Source: Pedobacter sp. MC2016-24 (GTDB taxonomy: Bacteria; Bacteroidota; Bacteroidia; Sphingobacteriales; Sphingobacteriaceae). From it: 64,000 nucleotides of DNA. The translations under genes were made by a program, and so were the position numbers. Shown in pieces: positions 15,929-23,869 of the stretch. The first letter of the stretch is position 1. Each line of letters begins with the position of its first letter. Below the pieces are notes generated by a model that saw nothing but the letters and a program-made list of their open reading frames with translations, had not been told where the DNA came from and did no database searches. The stretch lies in the NCBI RefSeq assembly GCF_015223055.1, contig NZ_JADFBX010000001.1, positions 992,001 through 1,056,000 on the forward strand, read 5' to 3'.

Positions 15929-17395
15929 TTAATAATTTGGGTTTTGGGTCAGGAAATGATCTTTCCGAATCTCCTCAATAGGAATGGGATACAGTAATTG
16001 GTAACTTCCTTTCCAGGGTTGCTTTTGCGGAATAGCTGAAAGCACTTCCTCAGCTTTACCTGTCCTTTTCAGGTCCATCCAACGGTGTCCCCATTCCATA
16101 AAAAGCTCTGTCTGTCTTTCTTTAGCAACCGCTGCAAGCACCTGTTCTTTAGTTAGTGTTTTAGACAGTTCTCCTAAGCCTGCACGTCTTCTGATCACAT
16201 TGAGATCATCAATGGCTGATCCTGTTTGTCCGCCAATTGCCGCAGCTTCAGCACGAATCAAGTATTGTTCGGCAAGCCGCAGCACCATGTAATACTCAGT
16301 TGGCTCAACCTGGGGCTTAGTCCCAATTACGCGGTTATCAGCACCTGTTTTATATTTAGAGGCATACATATAGTAGGTGCCGCTACCTTTAGGAAATTCA
16401 ACACGATTTACCCAGGCAGATCTTCGCAAATCTCCAGGTTCAAAAGCGTTCAGCAAATTGGTTGAAAGCCCGGAATTAACTCCTGAAGTAGCATTTGGTA
16501 AGGAATTATACCCTTCCCGTGTTGCAGTTCCAAGATCTGGGGTTGCACTATTTTGCTGTAACTGCCAGATGGCCTCCAAGCTGTTTTTTAAAAACACTCG
16601 ATTCAAATCGGTCGTTTCCAACTGGTAAAGTGCCGTTTGCCCAATAACCTCTGTAGCCGCATTAACGGCCTCAGTATTGTTGCCTGTAAAGAGGTAAACC
16701 CTGGCCAGCATCGCTTTAGCCCCCCATTTATTGACCCGGATACGCTCCCCTGCGGCAGTAGCATAATCTGCAGGTAAGCCCTTGATTGCGTCGAGCAGGT
16801 CATTGATAATTTGCTGATAAACAACTGCAACAGCCGCCCTGGGTAGATTTACGGTTTGATTAAAATCAATAGTGAGAGATAATGGAACATCGCCATAATT
16901 ATTGATTAAATAGAAGTAACTAAATGCACGGATAAATTTGGCTTCTGCTGCAAGTTCTACTCTTGTTTTTGTGCGTAAGTCCGGCGATGTTGAAGCAGCT
17001 ATTCCTTCTATGATCGCATTGGCACCATAAATTGCCTGATAAGCAGATGCCCATATGCCATCCTGGACACCCGCAGTCAGGGAATTGGAACCATAAGGGT
17101 CTTCACCTATACCAAAGAAGGTTATTTCATCCGCAGAACTGGCATTAAATATGGTAACTTGTCCATTGCTAAAACCATTAGCTCCCAATTTCGCATTAGC
17201 CTTATCTAAGCCGTTGATCATCGCAGACAATACACCCGCCATGGCACTTTGCGCCTGAGCATCGTTGGTAAATACTTTAACTGTAGTTAAGGTATCTTTT
17301 GGCTCCGGGATTTCTACCAGCTTATTACAGGAAAATAGGAAGAGGACTGATAGCAGCAGCAAACTCCTCGTGGTATAAAAATATAGATTACACAT
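15929..17395 (-). CDS. SusD/RagB family surface lipoprotein (block A)
   Basis: 488 residues with a lipobox (LFLFSC, then NKL) and the SusD fold signatures. These are an early PKDTLTTVKVFTNDAQAQSA helix, the TPR-like helices with AEAKFIRAFSYFYLINNYGD, and the C-terminal RLAEQYLIRAEAAA, DLNVIRRRAGL, ERQTELFMEWGHRWMDLKRT and LYPIPIEEI segments. SusD proteins sit on the outer leaflet and cap the SusC barrel, gripping the ligand. It is encoded ten bases after SusC, the usual order. The genes around it are peptidase and ABC genes, not glycoside hydrolases, so the ligand is more likely peptide-like than a glycan (inference). Confidence 0.95.
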   Translation of the reverse strand: MCNLYFYTTRSLLLLSVLFLFSCNKLVEIPEPKDTLTTVKVFTNDAQAQSAMAGVLSAMINGLDKANAKLGANGFSNGQVTIFNASSADEITFFGIGEDPYGSNSLTAGVQDGIWASAYQAIYGANAIIEGIAASTSPDLRTKTRVELAAEAKFIRAFSYFYLINNYGDVPLSLTIDFNQTVNLPRAAVAVVYQQIINDLLDAIKGLPADYATAAGERIRVNKWGAKAMLARVYLFTGNNTEAVNAATEVIGQTALYQLETTDLNRVFLKNSLEAIWQLQQNSATPDLGTATREGYNSLPNATSGVNSGLSTNLLNAFEPGDLRRSAWVNRVEFPKGSGTYYMYASKYKTGADNRVIGTKPQVEPTEYYMVLRLAEQYLIRAEAAAIGGQTGSAIDDLNVIRRRAGLGELSKTLTKEQVLAAVAKERQTELFMEWGHRWMDLKRTGKAEEVLSAIPQKQPWKGSYQLLYPIPIEEIRKDHFLTQNPNY

Positions 17396-17405
17396 AGTCG
17401 AATAT

Positions 17406-20400
17406 TTAAAGTGTCAGTGAAAAACCTGCAACAAATACTTTAGCTGTCGGAATGGTACCAAAGCTTTGCGTAGTGGGATCCAAACCTTCATACCTGGTCC
17501 AGGTCCATACATTTTGTGCACGTATATAAATATTAATTCGCTTATTCTTCAGTAGCTTTTCTGGTAAAGTATAATCTAAGGAGACATTATTCAATCGCAG
17601 ATAAGAAGCATCAGTATAGGCCAGATCAGAATTCCCAATATTTGAATTGCTGGCCAAATAACGAGTGGTAAAAAGCGCGTATTTAGCCTGTTGGCCTGGT
17701 TGCGACCAATGGTTATTATAAATCTCTAAAGGAATATTGCTCATGGAACCAACAATACTACCATAAGAGCTGTTCAGTCCCATTTGGTTCCGATATTCAA
17801 AAAACATACTGAGTCCCCAATTTTTGTACTTGAAGTTATTCCCTAAGCCTCCAGAAAATTTAGGATCCATATTGATGGTAATATACCGATCATCTGATCC
17901 CGTACCTGGTTTTTGATCACCAGTTCCAGTTATAGTTCCATCGTGATTGTAATCTTCATAGGAATATTGGCCATTCAGCGGATTGATACCCGTATAATGC
18001 AGCAAATACTTAGCATTAAGCGGCTTACCTATAAAATATTGAAGTGCATAGGGAGAATGTTCAATATCAGGATAATCCACTAAAATATTTTTATTGACTG
18101 AACCACTCATATTTAGAGACCAGCTAAAATCTTTCCTGGTGATCAGTTTAGCACTTAGACTAAATTCCCAACCGCTATTTTGAATATTAGCGGGCCAGTT
18201 GGCTGTAACTGAGGGAAATCCACTAAAGATGGGTGTATCGTAGTCTGTGAGTTGATTGTTACAGCTATTGCGGTAATAGGCAGCTTCAAAATTAATTTTA
18301 TCATTTAAAAAACTAAGGCTCAGCCCTCCTTCCAGTTTTTTATTCACTTGCCAGCGGTAATCTGGATTTACCGCATGTAAACTGACCAATGGCGTGACAC
18401 CGTTGTAAGAAAGTATGGCTGAGCCCTCTATTGCACTAGACCACTGGGTAAGGTATTGGTAATCACCAACACCATCACTTCCTGTAATTCCATAACTTCC
18501 TCTTAATTTTACAAAACTCACAAAAGCAGGAAGTATGCTTTTGATCCAGGCTTCCTGTGATACAATCCATGCTACACCTACGGCTCCGAAATTACCATAT
18601 TGTTTTCCCGGGCCAAAACGGGATGAGCCATCCCGCCTACCACTGATGTTCACAATATATTTATCCTCCCAGCTGTAGTTAAGGCGGCCAAACAGGGCTG
18701 CATATTTGTATTTCCCGGATTTATCTTTAATCTGAGTGATGGGGGCAAGTCCGATAGCACCTAACAAATTGTCATCCGTATAACCGTAACCAAAAATATA
18801 GTTGGAATTAGAAACAGTAGATTGTAATGTAGCCCCAAGCAATGCCGTAAATTTGCCTTTTCCAATTTCTGTTTTGTAATTGACTTGTGGCTCCACAATC
18901 CAGTTTCGATTGTTATTGACAGCATTGCTTGCACTCCCTACCGGATCAAATACGGGGTTTTGTGAGGCAATAGTTGAAACCGAGCCGAGCGCATTCTGGC
19001 TGTTGTTAAAGCCCAAACTGGTGCTGACTTCAACCCCCCTAAGCAGTTCGTATGCCAGGTTTAGATTGACCATAGTGAGATAAGTCTCCGAATTTTGTAT
19101 GCTTTTTAATCCGCCGAACGGATAAGAAAAGGGAAGCCCTGCGTCATTCCATTCCTGGTAATTCAGTCCGCCATCACTGTTGTAAATAGGAGGTGCATTG
19201 GGCGGCAACAAAACGGCACTAGGCGTAGCAACACTATTGACATCTGTATAAGTATAGTTAATGCCTAAATCTGTTTTAAATTTCCGGTTTAAAGAATAAT
19301 TCGTCAGGCCAAATTTTAATCCAGCCTGTTTGTTCGCTCCGGTTGTAGTCAGGATTTCCGTTTGACGGGTATAATTTCCACTGATACGAAACTGCGTATT
19401 TTCAGTTCCTCCTGACATGCCAATCGACGCATTAGTCATTTGCCCTGTGCCTCCCCACAATTCCTTTTGCCAATTGGTATACCTGGTCGTGTCCCAAACC
19501 GTCAAATCTGGTGCATTAAGGGCAGTAGGTACAATACCATCATTTTTAAAGGCTTCTCTCCTCATTTGCAGGTATTGCTGTGTGTTAAGCATGTCCCAAT
19601 AACGGCTTACTTTACTGACTCCCTGAGAAACATTTGCTGTAACGGATGTAGCTCCTATTTTTCCTTTTTTTGTTGTGATCAAAATTACGCCATTGGCACC
19701 ACGTGAGCCATAAATTGCCGTAGCATCTGCATCTTTTAACACCTCAATGCTCTCAATGTCTCCCGGGTTGATGTTATACAGCGGACTTTGCCCGCCTGTC
19801 ACACTGGGAATACCGTTCTGTATGACACCAGTAGACCCTCCTTCGTAACTAGAAAATCCACCAATTTCCAAATAGGTTAAAGGTACACCGTCAATGATGT
19901 ATAATGGATCAGAAGTAAATTTAGAATTGATGGTACTACGTCCGCGAATTTCCACTTTGACTACGCCACTGGCATAACCACTGGTCGGCGAAACCACCAT
20001 ACCTGGTACCCTTCCTTGTAAAGCCAATAAGGGGTTCATCACCGGCTGTTTCTCTATATCTTCTGCAGTAACTTTAGAAATATTACCTGTTGCCATCCTC
20101 CGGTCTGTTTTACCATAACCCTGAACAATGGTTTCATCCAGATAAGATACTGAAGGTTCCAGTGCTACAGTAAGAAAATAACTCCCGGCGATTTTCCTGA
20201 TGTTAACACCTTTAGTGGAAAAACTCTCTCCGTTCTCCATTTCCTGAATTTCACTGAGTCTGACCTGCACCGAATCAAAACCCACAAAGCTGAAGGTAAT
20301 AACCGCATTCCGATCCAGTTTCGAGAGTTTAAACTCACCTTTATTATTCGTCCCCGTCCCCACTCTCTTGTTCCTGATCTTAATGGATACCCCGCTTAGC

Positions 20401-20849
20401 GGTTCATTGGTTTTCTTGTTAACCACCTGGCCATTCAGCTCCATATCCTCAGCAAAAATAGCAGCCACTCGGTCCAGAACACCTTTATTCCGCTCCCGGA
20501 TCATAATCAGTTTATCCTCAATTTCATAACTTAAAGGCTGGTCTTTCAACAACACATCCATCACCATCTTTACATCCAAATTCTTAAAGTCTGCATTGAC
20601 CCTTAAAGATCCATTCACCATCTGGTTAGAATATAATACCTTAAAGCCAGTCTGTTTTTTGATTTCTTGAAATACCTGATCTAAGGTAGTTCCCTGTTTT
20701 ACATAAGTTATCCGCTGAGCCAGGCCAGAAGCACTCAGCTGCAGTAAAAAGGTCGTCATGATAATTATGATCATCTTCATAATTAATACAAATTTGGGCG
20801 GCAGCCACCAAAAACGTGGCACGCCTAGGTTAAAAGCATATAATTTCAT
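17406..20849 (-). CDS. SusC/RagA TonB-dependent outer-membrane receptor with STN domain (block A)
   Basis: 1147 residues from the chosen start MKLYAFNLGVPRFWW, which precedes a normal long signal segment; an in-frame upstream ATG at 20894 adds 15 atypical residues and is rejected. Domains in order: signal peptide ending near LSASGLAQ; STN domain about 48-120 (TLDQVFQEIKKQTGFKVLYS); a carboxypeptidase-regulatory-like beta domain about 135-225; plug with GRVPGMVVSPTSGY, LYIIDGVPL and DADATAIYGSRGANGVILI; then a 22-strand-type barrel to the terminal FVAGFSLTL. The STN domain and the FecR/sigma genes upstream mark it as a signal-transducing receptor that both imports and reports its ligand. It is separated from fecR by a 334-base spacer with a terminator-like hairpin and a leader stem-loop. 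Confidence 0.95.
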   Translation of the reverse strand: MKLYAFNLGVPRFWWLPPKFVLIMKMIIIIMTTFLLQLSASGLAQRITYVKQGTTLDQVFQEIKKQTGFKVLYSNQMVNGSLRVNADFKNLDVKMVMDVLLKDQPLSYEIEDKLIMIRERNKGVLDRVAAIFAEDMELNGQVVNKKTNEPLSGVSIKIRNKRVGTGTNNKGEFKLSKLDRNAVITFSFVGFDSVQVRLSEIQEMENGESFSTKGVNIRKIAGSYFLTVALEPSVSYLDETIVQGYGKTDRRMATGNISKVTAEDIEKQPVMNPLLALQGRVPGMVVSPTSGYASGVVKVEIRGRSTINSKFTSDPLYIIDGVPLTYLEIGGFSSYEGGSTGVIQNGIPSVTGGQSPLYNINPGDIESIEVLKDADATAIYGSRGANGVILITTKKGKIGATSVTANVSQGVSKVSRYWDMLNTQQYLQMRREAFKNDGIVPTALNAPDLTVWDTTRYTNWQKELWGGTGQMTNASIGMSGGTENTQFRISGNYTRQTEILTTTGANKQAGLKFGLTNYSLNRKFKTDLGINYTYTDVNSVATPSAVLLPPNAPPIYNSDGGLNYQEWNDAGLPFSYPFGGLKSIQNSETYLTMVNLNLAYELLRGVEVSTSLGFNNSQNALGSVSTIASQNPVFDPVGSASNAVNNNRNWIVEPQVNYKTEIGKGKFTALLGATLQSTVSNSNYIFGYGYTDDNLLGAIGLAPITQIKDKSGKYKYAALFGRLNYSWEDKYIVNISGRRDGSSRFGPGKQYGNFGAVGVAWIVSQEAWIKSILPAFVSFVKLRGSYGITGSDGVGDYQYLTQWSSAIEGSAILSYNGVTPLVSLHAVNPDYRWQVNKKLEGGLSLSFLNDKINFEAAYYRNSCNNQLTDYDTPIFSGFPSVTANWPANIQNSGWEFSLSAKLITRKDFSWSLNMSGSVNKNILVDYPDIEHSPYALQYFIGKPLNAKYLLHYTGINPLNGQYSYEDYNHDGTITGTGDQKPGTGSDDRYITINMDPKFSGGLGNNFKYKNWGLSMFFEYRNQMGLNSSYGSIVGSMSNIPLEIYNNHWSQPGQQAKYALFTTRYLASNSNIGNSDLAYTDASYLRLNNVSLDYTLPEKLLKNKRINIYIRAQNVWTWTRYEGLDPTTQSFGTIPTAKVFVAGFSLTL

Positions 20850-20927
20850 ACTTTCGAATAAGATTTGGGTTAATACATAAAACCGATGTCGCAATTAGTT
20901 TTTAAGGGTTAACTCAGATACTCATGG

Positions 20928-20955
20928 CCGTGGAAGTGCTTCAACACTTTCATGG
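20928..20955 (-). promoter_or_regulatory. stem-loop in the susC leader, block A
   Basis: On the minus strand CCATGAAAGTG pairs with CACTTCCACGG around a six-base loop (9 of 11 positions pair), about 79 bases upstream of the susC start. A similar hairpin lies in the matching place in block B (51981-52007), so the element seems conserved. Its role is unknown; a leader or attenuation element is possible. Confidence 0.4.
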
Positions 20956-21028
20956 CTTTTTCTCCTCAAAACCATCCTGCAGTATTAACTCGCCTTTGCC
21001 CTGATTCTGTTCATTTTGTTTAGGTTTT

Positions 21029-21071
21029 AAAAAGGTTACTCCTGTTGATTAAGTCAGGAACAAACCTTTTT
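21029..21071 (-). terminator. terminator-like hairpin between fecR and susC, block A
   Basis: AAAAAGGTT (21029-21037) pairs with AACCTTTTT (21063-21071), with an inner CCTG/CAGG pair. On the minus strand the stem is followed by a T-run. It should end sigma/fecR transcripts and leave the susC operon with its own promoter. The rest of the 20850-21183 spacer shows only the leader stem-loop; no convincing promoter was found. Confidence 0.6.
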
Positions 21072-21183
21072 ATTGGTTAGTTGATCTATTAATTATTTGC
21101 TAACTCTCATTTCATTGCTCATGAGAGCTTCGCGGTTAAGAGGTTGGTTGAACCTCATTGATGATTCTATAAAAATTAAACAC

Positions 21184-22359
21184 TTACTTCACTTTGATGA
21201 CATTCCCCTCAATCACAAAATGCACTTTACTGGTTCGTTGTAGTGCCTTAAGGACACCAGATACAGTCTCAAACCTGGATACAGACCCCGTAAACGTGAT
21301 CGCTCTCAAGTCAGGATTTACAAATTCCACCTCTACATTATACCATCTGGATACCTTTCGCAGTATACTTGGTAAAGATTCGTTATCAAACACAAACTCC
21401 CCGTTCTTCCAATCCATCACATGATCGGTATTCACCGAACGCACATTTAGCTTTCCATCCGATAGCACAGACTGCTCACCAGGTTTTAACACCGTATTCC
21501 CATTCACCCGAACCGAACCTTCCAATAATGTAGTCCGAACCACAGGCTCATCGGCATAACTATTGATATCAAAATGAGTACCCAGAACTTCCACTTCCTG
21601 CCCCGCGCTGATCACTTTAAAAGGATGTGTCTTATCTTTCGCTACTTCAAAATATGCTTCACCAGTCAGCTCCACTCTCCTGGCGCCAGTACCAGAAAAG
21701 GAAACCGGATAAACCAATTTAGAAGAAGCATTCAACCAGACCTTAGTACCATCAAGTAAAATCAGCTCATACTGTCCGCCTCTTGGTGTCTCCACGGTAT
21801 TAAACTGATCAGCAACACCCGACTTATCCTTTACTACATAAATCAGTTTACCTTCTGAATTCTTACGGATCTCCACCCCGGCTTCCATAGCTAAACGACC
21901 GGTAGTTACATCATTCAAGGCAATTTTTTTTCCATCCGACAACACCAAGTACGCTTTATTACCACCCGGCTTAACCCTGCTAAAAGCAAGTTCCTGACTC
22001 CGCTCCAATTGACGGGAAGCAATAAAAAAATACAGTCCAATACTTAAAGTTACCAGGAGAACCGCTGCAGTGCTGACATAGTGGACAAAAGCCATCTTCC
22101 GCACCCGAACCGGTACAGTCGTAACAGATTTAGCATGTATCTTACGCATGACCATTGCCCATGTGAGCCCTAAATCAGTAGTATGGTAGTGAATGAAATC
22201 TTCACGTAGTAAACCCTCATCCTGGCAAGCTTCGAAGAAAGCTTTATTGCGATCAGAAGCATTAACCCAGGCCTCCAGTTCCGCCTGAGCAACGGCATCC
22301 AAAGACCCTCTAAGATATCCGGTCATCAATTCAGCAATATGGAATTCAGTTTCTGGCAT
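21184..22359 (-). CDS. FecR family anti-sigma factor (block A)
   Basis: 391 residues. The N-terminal cytosolic region (about 1-85) should bind the sigma factor. One membrane helix follows (AAVLLVTLSIGLYFFIA, about 95-111), then the periplasmic FecR domain (FNTVETPRGGQYELILLDGT, VELTGEAYFEVAKDKTHPF, VLGTHFDINSY), and a C-terminal DUF4974-type domain (RKVSRWYNVEVEF) that contacts the receptor's STN domain. In this pathway ligand binding at SusC relieves inhibition or activates the sigma factor through FecR. It lies between the sigma and SusC genes, the canonical order. Confidence 0.94.
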   Translation of the reverse strand: MPETEFHIAELMTGYLRGSLDAVAQAELEAWVNASDRNKAFFEACQDEGLLREDFIHYHTTDLGLTWAMVMRKIHAKSVTTVPVRVRKMAFVHYVSTAAVLLVTLSIGLYFFIASRQLERSQELAFSRVKPGGNKAYLVLSDGKKIALNDVTTGRLAMEAGVEIRKNSEGKLIYVVKDKSGVADQFNTVETPRGGQYELILLDGTKVWLNASSKLVYPVSFSGTGARRVELTGEAYFEVAKDKTHPFKVISAGQEVEVLGTHFDINSYADEPVVRTTLLEGSVRVNGNTVLKPGEQSVLSDGKLNVRSVNTDHVMDWKNGEFVFDNESLPSILRKVSRWYNVEVEFVNPDLRAITFTGSVSRFETVSGVLKALQRTSKVHFVIEGNVIKVK

Positions 22360-22466
22360 ATAATATAGAAACAGGGAGACATTAGAAAACGCCCGAAAAT
22401 ATTTGAATTATTTTTGCGGCACAAAAATTAAAGCCCAAAAGTCTTAGAAATTGATTGATTCATATC

Positions 22467-23075
22467 TTAAGGCTTTGCGTTAATCATCATCAAAAACGCC
22501 AGATAGGCCGCACCAGAAATCCCACGCTTTAACATCGCCGTCTTCAAGTACTCAACCGCATTGGCCTTATAATTACGGACTGTTTTAACCGAAAGCCCCA
22601 ATTCCACTGCAATTTCATCGGTCTTTTTACCCTCAATATAAATCCGTTTAAACACCTCTTTCAAAGTATCCGGCAACGCCTCAATCTCACGGTCCAGAAT
22701 ATGCAGCATCTCCGACTTAATGATATCCAGAAGAATTGTCTCTTCCCCCCGCTCGAGTTCCCTAAGCAAAGTCTCTTGCGCAGCAGACTTCACCTTCAAA
22801 TGCGCCAAATGATTCAAACAAGCATTGCGGCAGGAGATGTACAAAAAAGCCTTAATACTCTGCGGATCCGAAAAATCAGCATGTTTACTCCAAAGTCTCA
22901 CAATACAATCTGAAACTACATCCCTGGCCTCATCCACATCCTGCAACAGACGACTGCTGAAAAAAGTAAGCCCCTTACCATGCAACTGATAAAAATGAGC
23001 CAGCGCCTTTTCATTCCCCTTTCGGAATTCCTCCAGCCAATAATGATCATCTTGCCCCTCTACTTTTAAAGTCAT
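22467..23075 (-). CDS. ECF RNA polymerase sigma factor (block A)
   Basis: 202 residues from the chosen start MTLKVEGQDDHYWL; an upstream in-frame ATG at 23120 adds 15 residues without family character. Region 2 is present (LLQDVDEARDVVSDCIVRLW, SIKAFLYISCRNACLNHL). Region 4 follows (LPDTLKEVFKRIYIEGKKTD, IAVELGLSVKTVRNY). It belongs to the Bacteroidota ECF group that works with FecR-type anti-sigma factors and STN-containing SusC receptors, and should drive the block A susC operon. It is the first gene of block A. A tRNA terminator lies just upstream at 23266-23292. Confidence 0.94.
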   Translation of the reverse strand: MTLKVEGQDDHYWLEEFRKGNEKALAHFYQLHGKGLTFFSSRLLQDVDEARDVVSDCIVRLWSKHADFSDPQSIKAFLYISCRNACLNHLAHLKVKSAAQETLLRELERGEETILLDIIKSEMLHILDREIEALPDTLKEVFKRIYIEGKKTDEIAVELGLSVKTVRNYKANAVEYLKTAMLKRGISGAAYLAFLMMINAKP

Positions 23076-23265
23076 CAAAGAAATATGAATAATGGTCCTA
23101 AAATATATAACCGCCTCCAATAATATGAAATATTTCCCAAATCGATTAGATCGAGGTCAAAAACTTATGCAATCCAACACAAACATTACTGCTCCACAAC
23201 ATTTAGGATTGATCCGAATTCCGCTTGATCCTATGCCCTCGATTGATATGAAATAAAACAAAAAA

Positions 23266-23292
23266 CCCTCTAAATAGGAAGTATTTAGAGGG
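23266..23292 (-). terminator. rho-independent terminator of the tandem tRNA-Pro genes
   Basis: An 11-bp perfect stem, CCCTCTAAATA/TATTTAGAGGG, with a five-base loop. On the minus strand it is followed by a run of T (23259-23265 read in reverse). It lies about 27 bases downstream of tRNA copy 2. Confidence 0.88.
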
Positions 23293-23316
23293 TTATAACT
23301 CGGTCTGAACCTCGTT

Positions 23317-23443
23317 TGTCGGGGTGGCAGGATTCGAACCTACGACCTCCTGCTCCCAAAGCAGGCGCGATACCGGGCTACGCTACACCCCGAACTGGTA
23401 TCTGTTTTTACTGGTCAATATTAAACTACTTTTCCAAGTAATT
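23317..23443. repeat. 127-bp direct repeat, right copy (contains tRNA-Pro)
   Basis: Identical to 3434-3560 in the same orientation; the distance between the two copies is 19,883 bases. It also forms one unit of the local 128-base tandem that holds tRNA copies 2 and 3. Confidence 0.92.
23319..23392 (-). tRNA. tRNA-Pro (UGG), copy 2
   Basis: Same 74 bases as copy 1, with anticodon loop TTTGGGA (TGG), intact acceptor stem CGGGGTG/CACCCCG and no encoded CCA. It is second in the tandem pair in transcription order, 54 bases after copy 3. Confidence 0.96.
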
Positions 23444-23446
23444 TGG

Positions 23447-23520
23447 TCGGGGTGGCAGGATTCGAACCTACGACCTCCTGCTCCCAAAGCAGGCGCGATA
23501 CCGGGCTACGCTACACCCCG
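23447..23520 (-). tRNA. tRNA-Pro (UGG), copy 3
   Basis: Identical to copies 1 and 2. It is first in the tandem pair, offset by exactly 128 bases. Its 5' flank agrees with the others only for the first 11 bases (AGATACCAGTT on the minus strand) and then diverges, so this is probably the original gene and copy 2 the duplicate. Confidence 0.96.
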
Positions 23521-23825
23521 AACTGGTATCTCCTTTTTTATTCCCTTTTTCGAAGGGATTGCAAAGTAACAATTTTTAAATGATATATCCTACTAATATT
23601 ATTCAAATAAATTTACCGTGCTGCAGTGTCAATTACTACGGCCGCAAAGATAGAAAAAAACACTTTGCTACAAATTAAATATTGCATTTTTTTAAGAAAA
23701 AAACTATCCACAAGCATAAAAAAACGGCTTTCTATCACTAAATCAACCGCTTATACAACCACAAAAAATTCATTAAAATCCAGGTAAATGAAATCCATCA
23801 AAATTCCGGAAGCAAATTGCAAAGT
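23521..23825. other. AT-rich spacer upstream of the tRNA pair
   Basis: Contains the promoter at 23645-23674 and several A/T runs. No ORF of substance or further RNA gene is seen. The left part is the leader of the tRNA transcript. Confidence 0.6.
23645..23674 (-). promoter_or_regulatory. Bacteroidota-type promoter for the tRNA-Pro pair
   Basis: On the minus strand TTTG, 18 bases, then TATCTTTG matches the -33/-7 consensus (TTTG and TAnnTTTG) of the Bacteroidota primary sigma factor. It points at tRNA copy 3, about 120 bases downstream. No better promoter candidate is seen in this spacer. Confidence 0.6.
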
Positions 23826-23853
23826 AAAGCCCCCGAATTTCTTCAGGGGCTTT
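23826..23853 (-). terminator. terminator of the adhesin/PorP operon
   Basis: AAAGCCCC pairs with GGGGCTTT around a short loop, followed on the minus strand by a T-rich stretch. It lies 17 bases after the stop of the PorP/SprF-like gene. Confidence 0.82.
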
Positions 23854-23869
23854 CATGCAGGGACTCAAA

